From DASSKK01 sp035690495 (GTDB taxonomy: Bacteria > Actinomycetota > Actinomycetes > Propionibacteriales > Nocardioidaceae), in contig DASSKK010000001.1 in NCBI GenBank assembly GCA_035690495.1, positions 62,001 through 126,000 of the forward strand: a stretch of DNA of 64,000 nt, in the 5' to 3' direction. The position numbers and the translations under genes are program-made. Each line of letters opens with the position of its first letter. Position 1 is the stretch's first letter. The notes beneath the pieces are model-generated. The model saw only the letters and a program-made list of their open reading frames with translations. It did not search any database and was not told where the DNA came from. Shown here piece after piece: positions 20,020 through 28,141 of the stretch.

Positions 20020-20388
20020 GTGTTGAGTAAGGCGAGCCGGCTCACCGCCGGCCCCGACTTCGCCGCCACGATCCGGCGGGGCAGCCGGGCGGGCACCCGC
20101 ACACTCGTCGTGCACCTCGTCGCCCTGGGCGAGTCGCCCGAGCGCGGGCCCAGGGTGGGTTTCGTGGTCAGCAAGGCGGTCGGCAACGCAGTCGCCCGGA
20201 ACCGGGTGAGGCGGCGGCTGCGGCACCTGGTGGCCTCCCGTCTGACCGGTCTGCCGGCCGCGGGCATGCTGGTGGTGCGAGCGTTACCCGCCGCGGCGGC
20301 AGCGGACTCGGCGACGCTCGGGGCGGACCTGGACGCGGCGCTGCGACGGACCCACGCCTTCGACGGCCCCGGTGGTGCCGCGGCGTGA
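20020..20388 (+). CDS. rnpA: Ribonuclease P protein component
   Basis: The 122-residue RNase P protein cofactor helps the catalytic RNA mature tRNA 5' ends. The conserved RNR box is NAVARNRVRRRLRHL, preceded by RVGFVVSKAVG. The N-terminal start MLSKASRLTAGPDFAATIRRG is typical. The start could be GTG 20020 or the following TTG. Its end overlaps yidD by four bases (GTGA). A C-terminal Ala/Gly-rich extension is weakly conserved in this family. Confidence 0.94.
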   Translation: MLSKASRLTAGPDFAATIRRGSRAGTRTLVVHLVALGESPERGPRVGFVVSKAVGNAVARNRVRRRLRHLVASRLTGLPAAGMLVVRALPAAAAADSATLGADLDAALRRTHAFDGPGGAAA

Positions 20389-20633
20389 GAAGTCCGTTGA
20401 CCTATGCCCTGATCGGGCTGCTGCGTGCCTATCGGCTGCTGATCAGCCCGCTCTACGGCCAGGTGTGCCGCTACTACCCGTCCTGCTCGGCGTACGCACT
20501 CGAAGCGGTGACCGTGCACGGCGGCATCCGGGGCAGCTGGCTGGCCCTGCGCCGGCTCGCGCACTGCCACCCGTGGTCGCCCGGTGGCTACGACCCCGTT
20601 CCGCCCGCGCCTCACCAGACGCTAGGAGCCTGA
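20385..20633 (+). CDS. yidD: Membrane protein insertion efficiency factor YidD
   Basis: This 82-residue protein contains the YidD signature RAYRLLISPLYGQVCRYYPSCSAYALEAV, followed by HGGIRGSWLALRRLAHCHPW and GGYDPVP. It is predicted to sit at the inner face of the membrane through an amphipathic helix and to assist YidC-dependent insertion. The GTG start overlaps the rnpA stop. The yidC start directly abuts the yidD stop, so translation is coupled through rnpA-yidD-yidC. Confidence 0.95.
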   Translation: MRSPLTYALIGLLRAYRLLISPLYGQVCRYYPSCSAYALEAVTVHGGIRGSWLALRRLAHCHPWSPGGYDPVPPAPHQTLGA

Positions 20634-21740
20634 GTGATCGACTCCCTCGGCCAGTTCGGCCACTACATCATGATCCCGCTGTACTGGATCACCTCGGTGA
20701 TCCTGTCCGGCTTCCATCATGTGTTCGGTGCGCTGCTCGGCCAGGACAGCGGTGCCGGCTGGGTGCTGTCGATCATCGGGCTGACGCTGGTGATCCGCGC
20801 GGCGCTGATCCCGCTGTTCGTCAAGCAGATCAAGTCGAGCAGGAACATGCAGCTGCTGCAGCCCAAGGTCAAGGAGCTGCAGAAGAAGTACGGCCACGAC
20901 CGGGAGCGCCTGGCCCAGGAGACGATGGCGCTCTACAAGGAGACCGGCACCAACCCGTTCGCATCCTGCCTGCCGATCATCTTGCAGATGCCGATCTTCT
21001 TCGCGCTGTTCCGGCTGATCGACCACTCCGCGAACGGCGAGGTCATCTCCGGCGTCCACGTGCTGGACCGGGCACAGGTCGACTCGCTGGCGCACGCGCA
21101 CTTCTTCGGCGTGCAGATCGCCGACACCTTCAACGGCAGCGGCGACGTGCACGTGAAGATCTTCGCGGCCGTGATGGTGATCATCATGACCGCGACCACG
21201 TTCTTGACCCAGCGCCAGCTGATGAGCAAGAACATGCCCGCCGACGCGATGACCGGCCAGTACGCCCAGCAGCAGAAGATGCTGCTCTACGTGCTGCCTG
21301 TCGTGTTCGCTGTCGGCGGCATCGCGTTCCCGATCGGCGTGCTGTTCTACTGGGTGACCTCGAACCTGTGGACGATGGGCCAGCAGTTCTACGTGATCCG
21401 CAACAACCCAGCCCCCGGAACGCCGGCCGCCAAGGCCAAGGAAGCCCGGGACGCGCGGCACGGCAAGACACCACCGACGGCTCCTCCGGCCCCGGCCGCG
21501 AACTCCTCTGGCAAGGCCGCTGCGGTGGACGAGGCGGAGAACGAGGACAAGGGTCCGCAGCAGCCGCGTCGCCAGCAGCCCAAGAAGCGGTCGCGCAGCC
21601 AGCGCAAGAAGCAGCCCCCGGCGCGGGGCTCTGCCGGATCCCACGGGCAGGGCACGGCGGGCCCGGGCAGGCGGTCGTTCGGTGAGGCGGCTGGCGACGA
21701 GGGCGACGAAGGCGAGGAGCCGGGGCGCAACACCGCCTAG
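20634..21740 (+). CDS. yidC: Membrane protein insertase YidC
   Basis: YidC inserts and folds membrane proteins, alone or with SecYEG. The 368-residue Gram-positive-type protein has about five membrane helices. Helices include the segments near the start (MIPLYWITSVILSGFHHVFG) and LSIIGLTLVIRAALIPLF, which carries the groove Arg. The cytoplasmic coiled coil is LLQPKVKELQKKYG. The YidC motif TNPFASCLPIILQMPIFFAL follows. The last 100 residues are Pro/Gln/Lys-rich and very basic, suitable for ribosome contact. The GTG start follows the yidD stop without a gap. Confidence 0.96.
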   Translation: MIDSLGQFGHYIMIPLYWITSVILSGFHHVFGALLGQDSGAGWVLSIIGLTLVIRAALIPLFVKQIKSSRNMQLLQPKVKELQKKYGHDRERLAQETMALYKETGTNPFASCLPIILQMPIFFALFRLIDHSANGEVISGVHVLDRAQVDSLAHAHFFGVQIADTFNGSGDVHVKIFAAVMVIIMTATTFLTQRQLMSKNMPADAMTGQYAQQQKMLLYVLPVVFAVGGIAFPIGVLFYWVTSNLWTMGQQFYVIRNNPAPGTPAAKAKEARDARHGKTPPTAPPAPAANSSGKAAAVDEAENEDKGPQQPRRQQPKKRSRSQRKKQPPARGSAGSHGQGTAGPGRRSFGEAAGDEGDEGEEPGRNTA

Positions 21741-21787
21741 ACCCGCCACGACGAGATTCCCGACTGCGAGACGACCAGGAGTAGCAC

Positions 21788-22330
21788 GTGAACGACGAGA
21801 CGACTGAGCCCGGCGCGGGCGCGACGGCCACGGCCGAGCAGCCCGAGGCGGCGGGCAGCCCGGCAGCCAAGCACGATCTGCTCGAGCAGGAGGGGGAGAT
21901 CGCGGCGGACTACCTCGAGGAGCTGCTCGACATTGCCGACCTCGACGGCGACCTCGACATGGACGTCGAGGGAGACCGGGCGATGGTCTCCATCATCGGC
22001 GAGGATCTGCGGGACCTGACCGGTCGCGACGGCGAGGTGCTGGAGGCGCTGCAGGAGCTGACCCGGCTCGCCGTACTGCGCGAGACCGGCGAGCGCTCCC
22101 GGCTGATGCTCGACATCGGGGGATTCCGCGCCGCACGCCGCCGGGACCTCGAGCAGTCCGCCGGCGAGGCGGTGGAACAGGTGAAGAAGACCGGGGAGCG
22201 GCTCGCGATGGACCCGATGACCCCGTTCGAGCGCAAGGTCGTCCACGACGCGGTGGCGGCCGCCGGTCTCACCTCGGAGTCCGAGGGCCAGGAGCCGCAG
22301 CGGTTCGTGGTGGTGCTTCCCGCCGGATGA
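21788..22330 (+). CDS. jag: Jag/KhpB family KH-R3H RNA-binding protein
   Basis: This 180-residue protein has an acidic N-terminus. Next comes a KH domain around VSIIGEDLRDLTGRDGEVLE, in which GRDG is the loop contacting RNA. The C-terminal R3H domain runs from RLAMDPMTPFERKVVHDAV to the end. The helix motif R-x3-H appears as FERKVVHDAV, and the last strand reads PQRFVVVLP. The family (SpoIIIJ-associated) regulates RNA and cell division, often with KhpA. The GTG start follows AGGAG at good spacing. It is the fifth gene of the rpmH cluster, and its stop overlaps the rsmG start. Confidence 0.93.
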   Translation: MNDETTEPGAGATATAEQPEAAGSPAAKHDLLEQEGEIAADYLEELLDIADLDGDLDMDVEGDRAMVSIIGEDLRDLTGRDGEVLEALQELTRLAVLRETGERSRLMLDIGGFRAARRRDLEQSAGEAVEQVKKTGERLAMDPMTPFERKVVHDAVAAAGLTSESEGQEPQRFVVVLPAG

Positions 22331-23016
22331 CGTCGCCGGTTTCACGTGAAACACCCCCCGCACCCGCCGCGGCCCGGGGGGTGTTTGCTGCCTGCCTGCC
22401 GAAGATCGAGCGGTACGCCGCCCTGCTCTGCGAGGACGCGGTCACCCGCGGGCTGATCGGCCCTCGGGAGGCCTCGCGCATCTGGGAACGGCATCTGGTG
22501 AACTGCGCGCTGCTCGGTGAGGGGATCCCCCCGCAGGCGGAGGTGTGCGACCTCGGCACCGGCGCCGGCCTGCCGGGACTGGTGCTGGCACTGCATCGGC
22601 CGGACCTGCGGGTCACCCTCGTCGAGCCGCTGCTGCGCCGGGTCGGCTTCCTGTCCGAGGCGTGTGCGCGCCTCGCCGTGCCCAACGTCGAGGTCGTCCG
22701 GGCACGCGCGGAGGAGCTGCACGGAGAGCGCGACTTCGACGTGGTGACCGCCCGGGCCGTGGCACCGCTGGGCCGGCTGGCCGGTTGGTCGATGCCCTTG
22801 GTCCGGCCGGGCGGCGCGCTGCTGGCGATGAAGGGAGCCCACGCCGAGCAGGAGGTCGCCGAGGCACGACCGAGGCTTCGACGGATGCACGCGGGCGAGG
22901 TGCGCGTGGCGACGTACGGAACGGGAGTCATCCAACCGCCGACCACGGTGGTGCGAGTGGAAGCGGGGCCGTCGGGACGGCTACGTTGGTCGTCGTCAGG
23001 TTGGTCGGCCTCATAG
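22327..23016 (+). CDS. rsmG: 16S rRNA (guanine(527)-N(7))-methyltransferase RsmG
   Basis: RsmG (GidB) methylates N7 of G527 in 16S rRNA using SAM. The 229-residue protein has the binding motif VCDLGTGAGLPGLVLAL, then VTLVEPLLRRVGFL and the motif FDVVTARAVAPL. The ATG overlaps the jag stop as ATGA. A parS site lies inside its fourth to eighth codons and writes VSRET into the protein. Loss of function in other bacteria gives low-level streptomycin resistance, but nothing here suggests damage. Confidence 0.95.
   Translation: MTSPVSRETPPAPAAARGVFAACLPKIERYAALLCEDAVTRGLIGPREASRIWERHLVNCALLGEGIPPQAEVCDLGTGAGLPGLVLALHRPDLRVTLVEPLLRRVGFLSEACARLAVPNVEVVRARAEELHGERDFDVVTARAVAPLGRLAGWSMPLVRPGGALLAMKGAHAEQEVAEARPRLRRMHAGEVRVATYGTGVIQPPTTVVRVEAGPSGRLRWSSSGWSAS
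22339..22352. promoter_or_regulatory. parS: parS centromere site inside rsmG
   Basis: The 14-base palindrome GTTTCACGTGAAAC is a perfect core of the bacterial parS consensus, the ParB loading site. It lies in the 5' coding end of rsmG, immediately upstream of the parAB genes. Confidence 0.95.
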
Positions 23017-23036
23017 CGCGGGAAGAGGTGAGCACG

Positions 23037-24257
23037 GTGGGGGACTCGTCGCAACTGCCGCGAACCGGGGCAGCGGTCGCTCCCGGGCTGGGATGGCCGG
23101 GAACGGGCGAACCCCCGGCAGGGACGAACGCGCCACTCGGCTGGCCCGAACCCGTGCGCACGGGCGATACGGCGTCGGCCGCGCGGATCGCCACGAAGGG
23201 CGCTGTTTCACGTGAAACAGCGCTGCGTGACCCGGATCGACTCGCCGACCGCACCAGGCCGAACACGGCCGCCGATCTCGCGGATCTGGTCGGCGACCAC
23301 GTGCACCGTCCCGCACGGGACGCGTCGACGCCGCTGGCCGCATCCCTGGAGAGCGAGTTCCGTGCGCGGGCACGGCACGCGGTCGCCGCTCCGTTGCCAC
23401 GCCCGGCACACACCCGGGTGATGGTGGTGGCCAACCAGAAGGGCGGCGTCGGCAAGACCACCACCACTGTGAACATCGCGGCCGCGCTGGCCCGCAACGG
23501 CCTCCGTGTCCTGGTCGTCGACCTGGACCCGCAGGGGAACGCCTCGACCGCGCTGGCGATCGAGCACCACCGCGGCACCCCGTCGACGTACGAGGCGCTG
23601 ATCGACGGGCTGCCGCTGGCCGACATCGTCCGTTCGAGCCCCGAGGTGGACGGGTTGTTCGTGGTGCCCGCCACCATCGACCTGGCAGGCGCGGAGATCG
23701 AGCTGGTCAGCCTGGTGGCGCGGGAGAGCCGGCTGCGCAAGGCGCTGAGCAACTACCCGCCGGTGGGAGCCCGATCCACCCCCGCAGCGCCGGTGGCGGC
23801 CGAGCCAGCCGACCGATTCGACTACGTGCTCATCGACTGCCCGCCGTCGCTGGGCCTGCTCACCCTGAACGCGCTGGTCGCCGGGGAGGAGATGCTGATC
23901 CCGATCCAGGCCGAGTACTACGCGTTGGAGGGTCTCGGGCAGCTGCTCGAGACCGTCGAGATGGTCAACGAGCATCTCAATCCCGACCTGCGGATCTCCA
24001 CGATCCTGCTGACCATGTACGACTCCCGCACCCGGCTGTCCGCCGGGGTGGCCGACGAGGTGCGCAGCCACTTCGGCGACCAGGTGCTGGCCACCGCGAT
24101 CCCGCGTTCGGTGCGCATCTCGGAGGCGCCGAGCTATGGCCAGAGCGTGATCGCCTACGACCCGACCTCCCCGGGCGCGCTGAGCTATCTCGAGGCGGCG
24201 CGTGAGATGGCCGGCGGGGGCCGGCGATCCGACGGAGCACAAGGAGCCGGCCGATGA
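23037..24257 (+). CDS. parA: Chromosome partitioning ATPase ParA
   Basis: ParA moves newly replicated origins together with ParB-parS. The deviant Walker A is VANQKGGVGKTTTTVNIA, switch I region is DLDPQGNAS, and Walker B is YVLIDCPPSLGLLT. I chose GTG 23037, preceded by GAGGTGAG. GTG 23028 is the alternative. The long N-terminal extension of about 120 residues before the ATPase is poorly conserved, and a parS site within it encodes VSRET. An Ala/Pro-rich insertion of about 20 residues precedes Walker B. The stop overlaps the parB start by four bases, so the two are translated together. Confidence 0.96.
   Translation: MGDSSQLPRTGAAVAPGLGWPGTGEPPAGTNAPLGWPEPVRTGDTASAARIATKGAVSRETALRDPDRLADRTRPNTAADLADLVGDHVHRPARDASTPLAASLESEFRARARHAVAAPLPRPAHTRVMVVANQKGGVGKTTTTVNIAAALARNGLRVLVVDLDPQGNASTALAIEHHRGTPSTYEALIDGLPLADIVRSSPEVDGLFVVPATIDLAGAEIELVSLVARESRLRKALSNYPPVGARSTPAAPVAAEPADRFDYVLIDCPPSLGLLTLNALVAGEEMLIPIQAEYYALEGLGQLLETVEMVNEHLNPDLRISTILLTMYDSRTRLSAGVADEVRSHFGDQVLATAIPRSVRISEAPSYGQSVIAYDPTSPGALSYLEAAREMAGGGRRSDGAQGAGR
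23204..23219. promoter_or_regulatory. parS: parS centromere site inside parA
   Basis: TGTTTCACGTGAAACA is the full 16-base parS consensus. The symmetry extends to 24 bases (23200-23223). It lies in frame within the N-terminal extension of parA. Confidence 0.97.
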
Positions 24258-25210
24258 CGCAGAAGCCGACCCAGCGCCGGGGCCTCGGTCGCGGCCTCGG
24301 GTCCCTGATCCCCACCGGCCAGCCGGCCAACACCGTGACCGCGGAGCCCGCGTCCGAGAATGGGCTGGCTCCGGTCCAGGGCGCATACTTCGCGGAGATT
24401 CCGGTGGACTCGCTGTCGGCGAACCCGCGCCAGCCGCGCCAGGTCTTCGACGAGGACGAGATGGCCGAGTTGGTGGTCTCCATCGGCGAGGTGGGGCTGC
24501 TGCAGCCGATCGTCGTCCGGCCGCTGGATCTTGGGGCGGACGGTGGGGGACACGGGGAGCGCTTCGAGCTGATCATGGGCGAGCGCCGATGGCGCGCCGC
24601 CCGCGAGGCGGGGCTCGAGACGATCCCGGCGATCGTGCGCGACACCGACGACGATGCGCTGCTCCGCGACGCGCTGCTGGAGAACCTGCACCGCTCCCAG
24701 CTGAACCCGCTCGAGGAGGCAGCGGCGTACCAGCAGCTCCTCGACGACTTCGGGTGCACCCACGAGGAGCTGGCAGGCCGGATCGGACGCAGCCGCCCGC
24801 AGATCACGAACACGCTCCGGCTGCTCAAGCTGTCCCCTTCCGTCCAGCGGCGCGTCGCGGCCGGCGTGCTCTCGGCGGGCCACGCCCGCACGCTGCTCGC
24901 CGTCGAGGATCCGGACGCCCAGGACCGGTTGGCCGGCCGGGTGGTCAGCGAAGGCATCTCGGTGCGTGGTCTCGAGGAGCTGGTCACGGTCGGCGACCTC
25001 TCCGGGGACCAGAAGCCACCGGTGCGGCGCAGCAAGCCCACCGCTCCCGCCCTCGACGACCTGGCCGCCCGGCTCAGCGAGCGCTTCGACACCCGGGTCA
25101 AGGTCACCCTCGGCAAGCGCAAGGGCAAGATCACCCTCGAGTTCGCCTCGATCCCGGATCTGGAACGCATCGTCGCGGTCATGGATCCCAAGGACGACCG
25201 GCCGATCTGA
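24254..25210 (+). CDS. parB: Chromosome partitioning protein ParB
   Basis: ParB is a CTP-dependent clamp that loads at parS and spreads. The 318-residue protein has the N-terminal ParB/Srx domain with NPRQPRQVFDEDEMAELV and the CTP-binding GERRWRAAREAG motif. The central helix-turn-helix region is NPLEEAAAYQQLLDDFG to RPQITNTLRLLKLS, followed by LSAGHARTLLAV. The C-terminal dimerisation domain ends KITLEFASIPDLERIVAVM. It overlaps parA as ATGA. No other gene follows in the operon. After it comes a 200-base intergenic region. Confidence 0.97.
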   Translation: MTQKPTQRRGLGRGLGSLIPTGQPANTVTAEPASENGLAPVQGAYFAEIPVDSLSANPRQPRQVFDEDEMAELVVSIGEVGLLQPIVVRPLDLGADGGGHGERFELIMGERRWRAAREAGLETIPAIVRDTDDDALLRDALLENLHRSQLNPLEEAAAYQQLLDDFGCTHEELAGRIGRSRPQITNTLRLLKLSPSVQRRVAAGVLSAGHARTLLAVEDPDAQDRLAGRVVSEGISVRGLEELVTVGDLSGDQKPPVRRSKPTAPALDDLAARLSERFDTRVKVTLGKRKGKITLEFASIPDLERIVAVMDPKDDRPI

Positions 25211-25376
25211 GCCCCCGCACACCGAATCGCTTTGTCGCCAAGTCGACCTAGCGCTTTGTCGACATAGCGAGAAATCCATCTGTCCCGGCGGCCCGCTCCG
25301 CCCTGTGCGCGGAACCGGTCCCGGTCGTGGGCGGACAGGGGGCCCAAATCGCCCCCATGGCGGGTGGGCCAGGCTA

Positions 25377-25405
25377 TTGCAAGATGTCTTTCGAAAGAGT
25401 ACCTT
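25377..25405 (+). promoter_or_regulatory. Promoter and operator of the ArsR-like gene
   Basis: A -35 element TTGCAA (25377-25382) and a -10 element TACCTT (25400-25405) are separated by exactly 17 bases. The ATG at 25412 is six bases further on, so the transcript should be leaderless. The perfect 12-base palindrome TCTTTCGAAAGA (25387-25398) fills the spacer, where a bound repressor would block RNA polymerase. Confidence 0.65.
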
Positions 25406-25411
25406 CCTTCC

Positions 25412-26041
25412 ATGCCGCTCACCAGCCGCCGCGTCCAGGACGCCGCCGCCCTCAAGGCACTCGCCCATCCGCTCCGCGTGGCCCTGCTCGGCGCCCTGGT
25501 CACCGAGGGCCCGATGACCGCCACCCAGGCCGCCGAACTGCTCGACGAGAGTCCCTCGAACTGCTCCTGGCACCTGCGCAAGCTCGCCGAGCATGGGTTC
25601 GTGCGGGAAGCGCGGGGCTCGGGGTCCGGACGCAACCGCCCGTGGCAGGCCGTCAGCGAGGGTCTGGAGTGGGGAGACCCGGATGATGCCGACGCCTCTT
25701 CTGAGCCGGACGCCGCCACCCGGATGGCCGGCGACGCGCTCACCGACGTACTCCTGGAGCGCGAGCTGCAGCGATTCCGCGCCGCCCGCGCCGAGCGGGA
25801 CCGGGAGCCGAAGCAGTGGCGGGAGGCGACCGGTCTCGTCCAGTCGGCGATGTGGATGACCGCGGAGGAGACCGCGCAGGCCCGGCAGGAGATCCAGGAG
25901 GTGCTGATGCGCTACGGCGACCGGTACGCCGACCACGACCGGCGCCCGGAGGGGGCGCGCCTGATCTCGATGGTCGCGTGGCTGGTGCCCTTCGGACCGC
26001 ATCGTGGGCGGGGCGGCGCGGGACGGGTGGCCCGGTCATGA
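25412..26041 (+). CDS. ArsR-like winged-helix transcriptional regulator
   Basis: This 209-residue protein has an N-terminal winged helix-turn-helix with RVQDAAALKALAHPLRVALLGALVTEGPMTATQAAELLDESPSNCSWHLRKLAEHGFV as spaced conserved segments. That is the ArsR/helix_turn_helix family lacking metal-binding cysteines in the recognition helix. The C-terminal half is a charged helical region of unknown ligand. The start at ATG 25412 has no Shine-Dalgarno and follows a -10 box directly. It overlaps the MFS gene as ATGA, so the pair probably forms a self-regulated regulator-exporter module. The inducer is not apparent. Confidence 0.85.
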   Translation: MPLTSRRVQDAAALKALAHPLRVALLGALVTEGPMTATQAAELLDESPSNCSWHLRKLAEHGFVREARGSGSGRNRPWQAVSEGLEWGDPDDADASSEPDAATRMAGDALTDVLLERELQRFRAARAERDREPKQWREATGLVQSAMWMTAEETAQARQEIQEVLMRYGDRYADHDRRPEGARLISMVAWLVPFGPHRGRGGAGRVARS

Positions 26042-27324
26042 GGGCCGCGCTGCGCACGCCGGGCTTCAAGCGGCTCTACGCCGGCCTGTGCGCCTCGATG
26101 TTCGGCGACTCGCTGATGCTGATCGTGCTGTCGATGTGGGTCAAGTCGCTGACCGGGTCCAACGGTGCGGCCGGCCTGACCTTCCTGTGGCTGACCTTGC
26201 CGGCGCTGGTCGGCCCGCTGTTCGGGTATGTCGTGGACCGGATCCCTCGGCGTCCCTTCCTGGTCGCGGCCAACTTCGCCTCGGCGCTGATCGTGCTCCC
26301 GCTGCTGCTCGTCCACGACGCCGGAGACGTGTGGCTGATCTACCTGGTCTCGTTCTGCTACGGGGTCTCGTTCGTGGTCATCCCGGCCGCCCTGAACGGC
26401 CTGCTCAAGGACATGCTCGCCGAGGAGGCGCTGGTCGAGGCGAACGCCACCTTGTCGGTGACCCGGGAGGCGTGGCGGCTGGTCGGCCCGCTGGCGGGGG
26501 CGACCGCGTTCGCGCTCCTCGGCGGCTGGTCGGTGGCCGTCATCGACGCCGCGACGTTCGTGGTGGCTGCTCTGGCGGTGGCGAGCCTGACCGTGCGGGA
26601 GGCGCCGCTGGAGCCGGCCTCGCTGCACTGGAGCGCCGAGCTGGTCGCGGGAGCGCGGCACATCCGGGTCACCCCGCTGCTGCTGCACCCGACGCTGGCG
26701 GTGGGGATCTGCCTGCTGGTGGTGGGCTTCTCCGAGTCGGCGGTCTACGCGGTGCTCGACGCGTTCGACAAGCCGGTGGAGTTCGTCGGCCCGCTGCTGA
26801 CCGTCCAGGGCGTGGGCGCGGTGGTCTCCGGCCTGCTGTCCAGCCGGGTGATCAAGCGGGTCGGGGAGCCACGCGCCCTGCTGATCGGCCTGGCGTTCAT
26901 GGCCGCCGGCCTGCTCGGCGTGGTCGCGTCGACCCGGATCTGGGAGCTGCTGGTGTCCACCGCCGTGCTCGGGGCGGGTCTGCCGATCCTGATCGTCGCC
27001 TACAGCACCATGCTGCAACTCCACACCCCGGGCCGGCTGATGGGGCGGGTGAGCACCGCTACCGAGGTGCTCACCACCACCCCGCAGGCGCTCTCGATCG
27101 CCACTGGAGCGCTGCTGGTCACGTTGCTGGACTACAGGGTGATCTTCGGTCTGATGGCCGCCGGCACCGTCGCGGGCGCCGTCTACCTGATGGTGGCCCT
27201 GCGGGACTCGCTGTCGCCCGCGCTGTCCGGGGAGTCGGCGACCCCGGTCGCCGACCCGGATCCGATCCCGGGATCGGTGCTCGCCGAAGGAGTGGCCGCA
27301 CCGCTCACCGGCCCGGGCGACTAG
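26038..27324 (+). CDS. MFS transporter, probable drug or metabolite exporter
   Basis: The 428-residue protein starts MRAALRTPGFKRLYAGLCASMFGDSLMLI. It has about 12 membrane helices and the MFS loop motif FGYVVDRIPRRPF between helices 2 and 3. The set resembles the DHA3-like exporters in the MFS_3 family. Substrate is unknown. It is co-translated with the upstream ArsR-like regulator, and regulator-controlled efflux is the simplest reading. Its 3' end overlaps the convergent plsC gene by 20 bases. Confidence 0.85.
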   Translation: MRAALRTPGFKRLYAGLCASMFGDSLMLIVLSMWVKSLTGSNGAAGLTFLWLTLPALVGPLFGYVVDRIPRRPFLVAANFASALIVLPLLLVHDAGDVWLIYLVSFCYGVSFVVIPAALNGLLKDMLAEEALVEANATLSVTREAWRLVGPLAGATAFALLGGWSVAVIDAATFVVAALAVASLTVREAPLEPASLHWSAELVAGARHIRVTPLLLHPTLAVGICLLVVGFSESAVYAVLDAFDKPVEFVGPLLTVQGVGAVVSGLLSSRVIKRVGEPRALLIGLAFMAAGLLGVVASTRIWELLVSTAVLGAGLPILIVAYSTMLQLHTPGRLMGRVSTATEVLTTTPQALSIATGALLVTLLDYRVIFGLMAAGTVAGAVYLMVALRDSLSPALSGESATPVADPDPIPGSVLAEGVAAPLTGPGD

Positions 27325-28075
27325 CTCCTTCACGCGCAGCCGCCCGCCGCGACCGGTCCCGGGCGTCGAGAGCCTCCGCCTCCTCCATGGTGGGAGCGGA
27401 GCCGCCCCGGGACGCCGGCAGCCACCATGATCCGGGCGGCTGCTCGTCGGCGGGATAGGCGTCGATGGTGGCGGCGAGCATCCGCTGCATCACCCCGCGC
27501 AGGTGGGAGGTGTCCGCCACCGGGTCCTGCCCGGAGGGATGGAGCGGCTCACCCACGGTGATCGCGACCGTCTTGCCGCGGCTGAAGTCGCGCGGGTGGT
27601 CCTTGGTGAGCATCCGCTGGGTCCCCCACAGGATCACCGGCACCAGCGGCGCCCCGCTGTCGGCGGCGAGCCGGGTCGCACCGGTCTTCAGCTGCTTGAT
27701 CTCGAAGCTGCGCGAGATGGTCGCCTCGGGGAAGATGCCGACCACTTCTCCGGCCGCCAGGTAGCGAAGCGCCTGCTTGTACGACGCGAGGCCGTCGCCG
27801 CGGTCCACGTTGATGTGGTGCAGGGACCGCATCAGCGGCCCGACGTACCGGTGGTCGAAGAGCTCTCGCTTGGACATGAAGCGCACCAGCCGCCGCGAGG
27901 GGTGGGCGGCGTACCCGCCGAGCACGAAGTCGACGTAGGAGATGTGGTTGACCGCCAGCACCACCGGCCCGGTGGTCGGCACGTGGTGCACGCCGCTCAT
28001 CGCGAAGCGGAGCCCGAGCGCCCGGAAGCCGGTCTTGGCGATCACGATCACCGGTGGATAGGTCAGGTCGCGCAC
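27305..28075 (-). CDS. 1-acyl-sn-glycerol-3-phosphate acyltransferase family protein
   Basis: This enzyme belongs to the PlsC/LPLAT family, which acylates lysophosphatidic acid or related lysolipids. The catalytic HX4D motif is NHISYVD (His44, Asp49), and the substrate motif is FPEATIS, a variant of the usual FPEGTRS. Later segments FEIKQLKTGATRLAADSGAPLVPV also fit. I use GTG 28075, six bases after GAGGATC, instead of the upstream codon at 28117. Length is then 256 residues. A charged C-terminal tail may be unstructured. The membrane-associated acyltransferase call is firm, the exact acceptor is not. Confidence 0.85.
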   Translation of the reverse strand: MRDLTYPPVIVIAKTGFRALGLRFAMSGVHHVPTTGPVVLAVNHISYVDFVLGGYAAHPSRRLVRFMSKRELFDHRYVGPLMRSLHHINVDRGDGLASYKQALRYLAAGEVVGIFPEATISRSFEIKQLKTGATRLAADSGAPLVPVILWGTQRMLTKDHPRDFSRGKTVAITVGEPLHPSGQDPVADTSHLRGVMQRMLAATIDAYPADEQPPGSWWLPASRGGSAPTMEEAEALDARDRSRRAAAREGASRPGR

Positions 28076-28141
28076 GTCCCGATCCTCGCACGCGGCATAC
28101 CATGGCAGGGGTTGCAAGGGTCACCGGCGAGAGGAGTGGCG

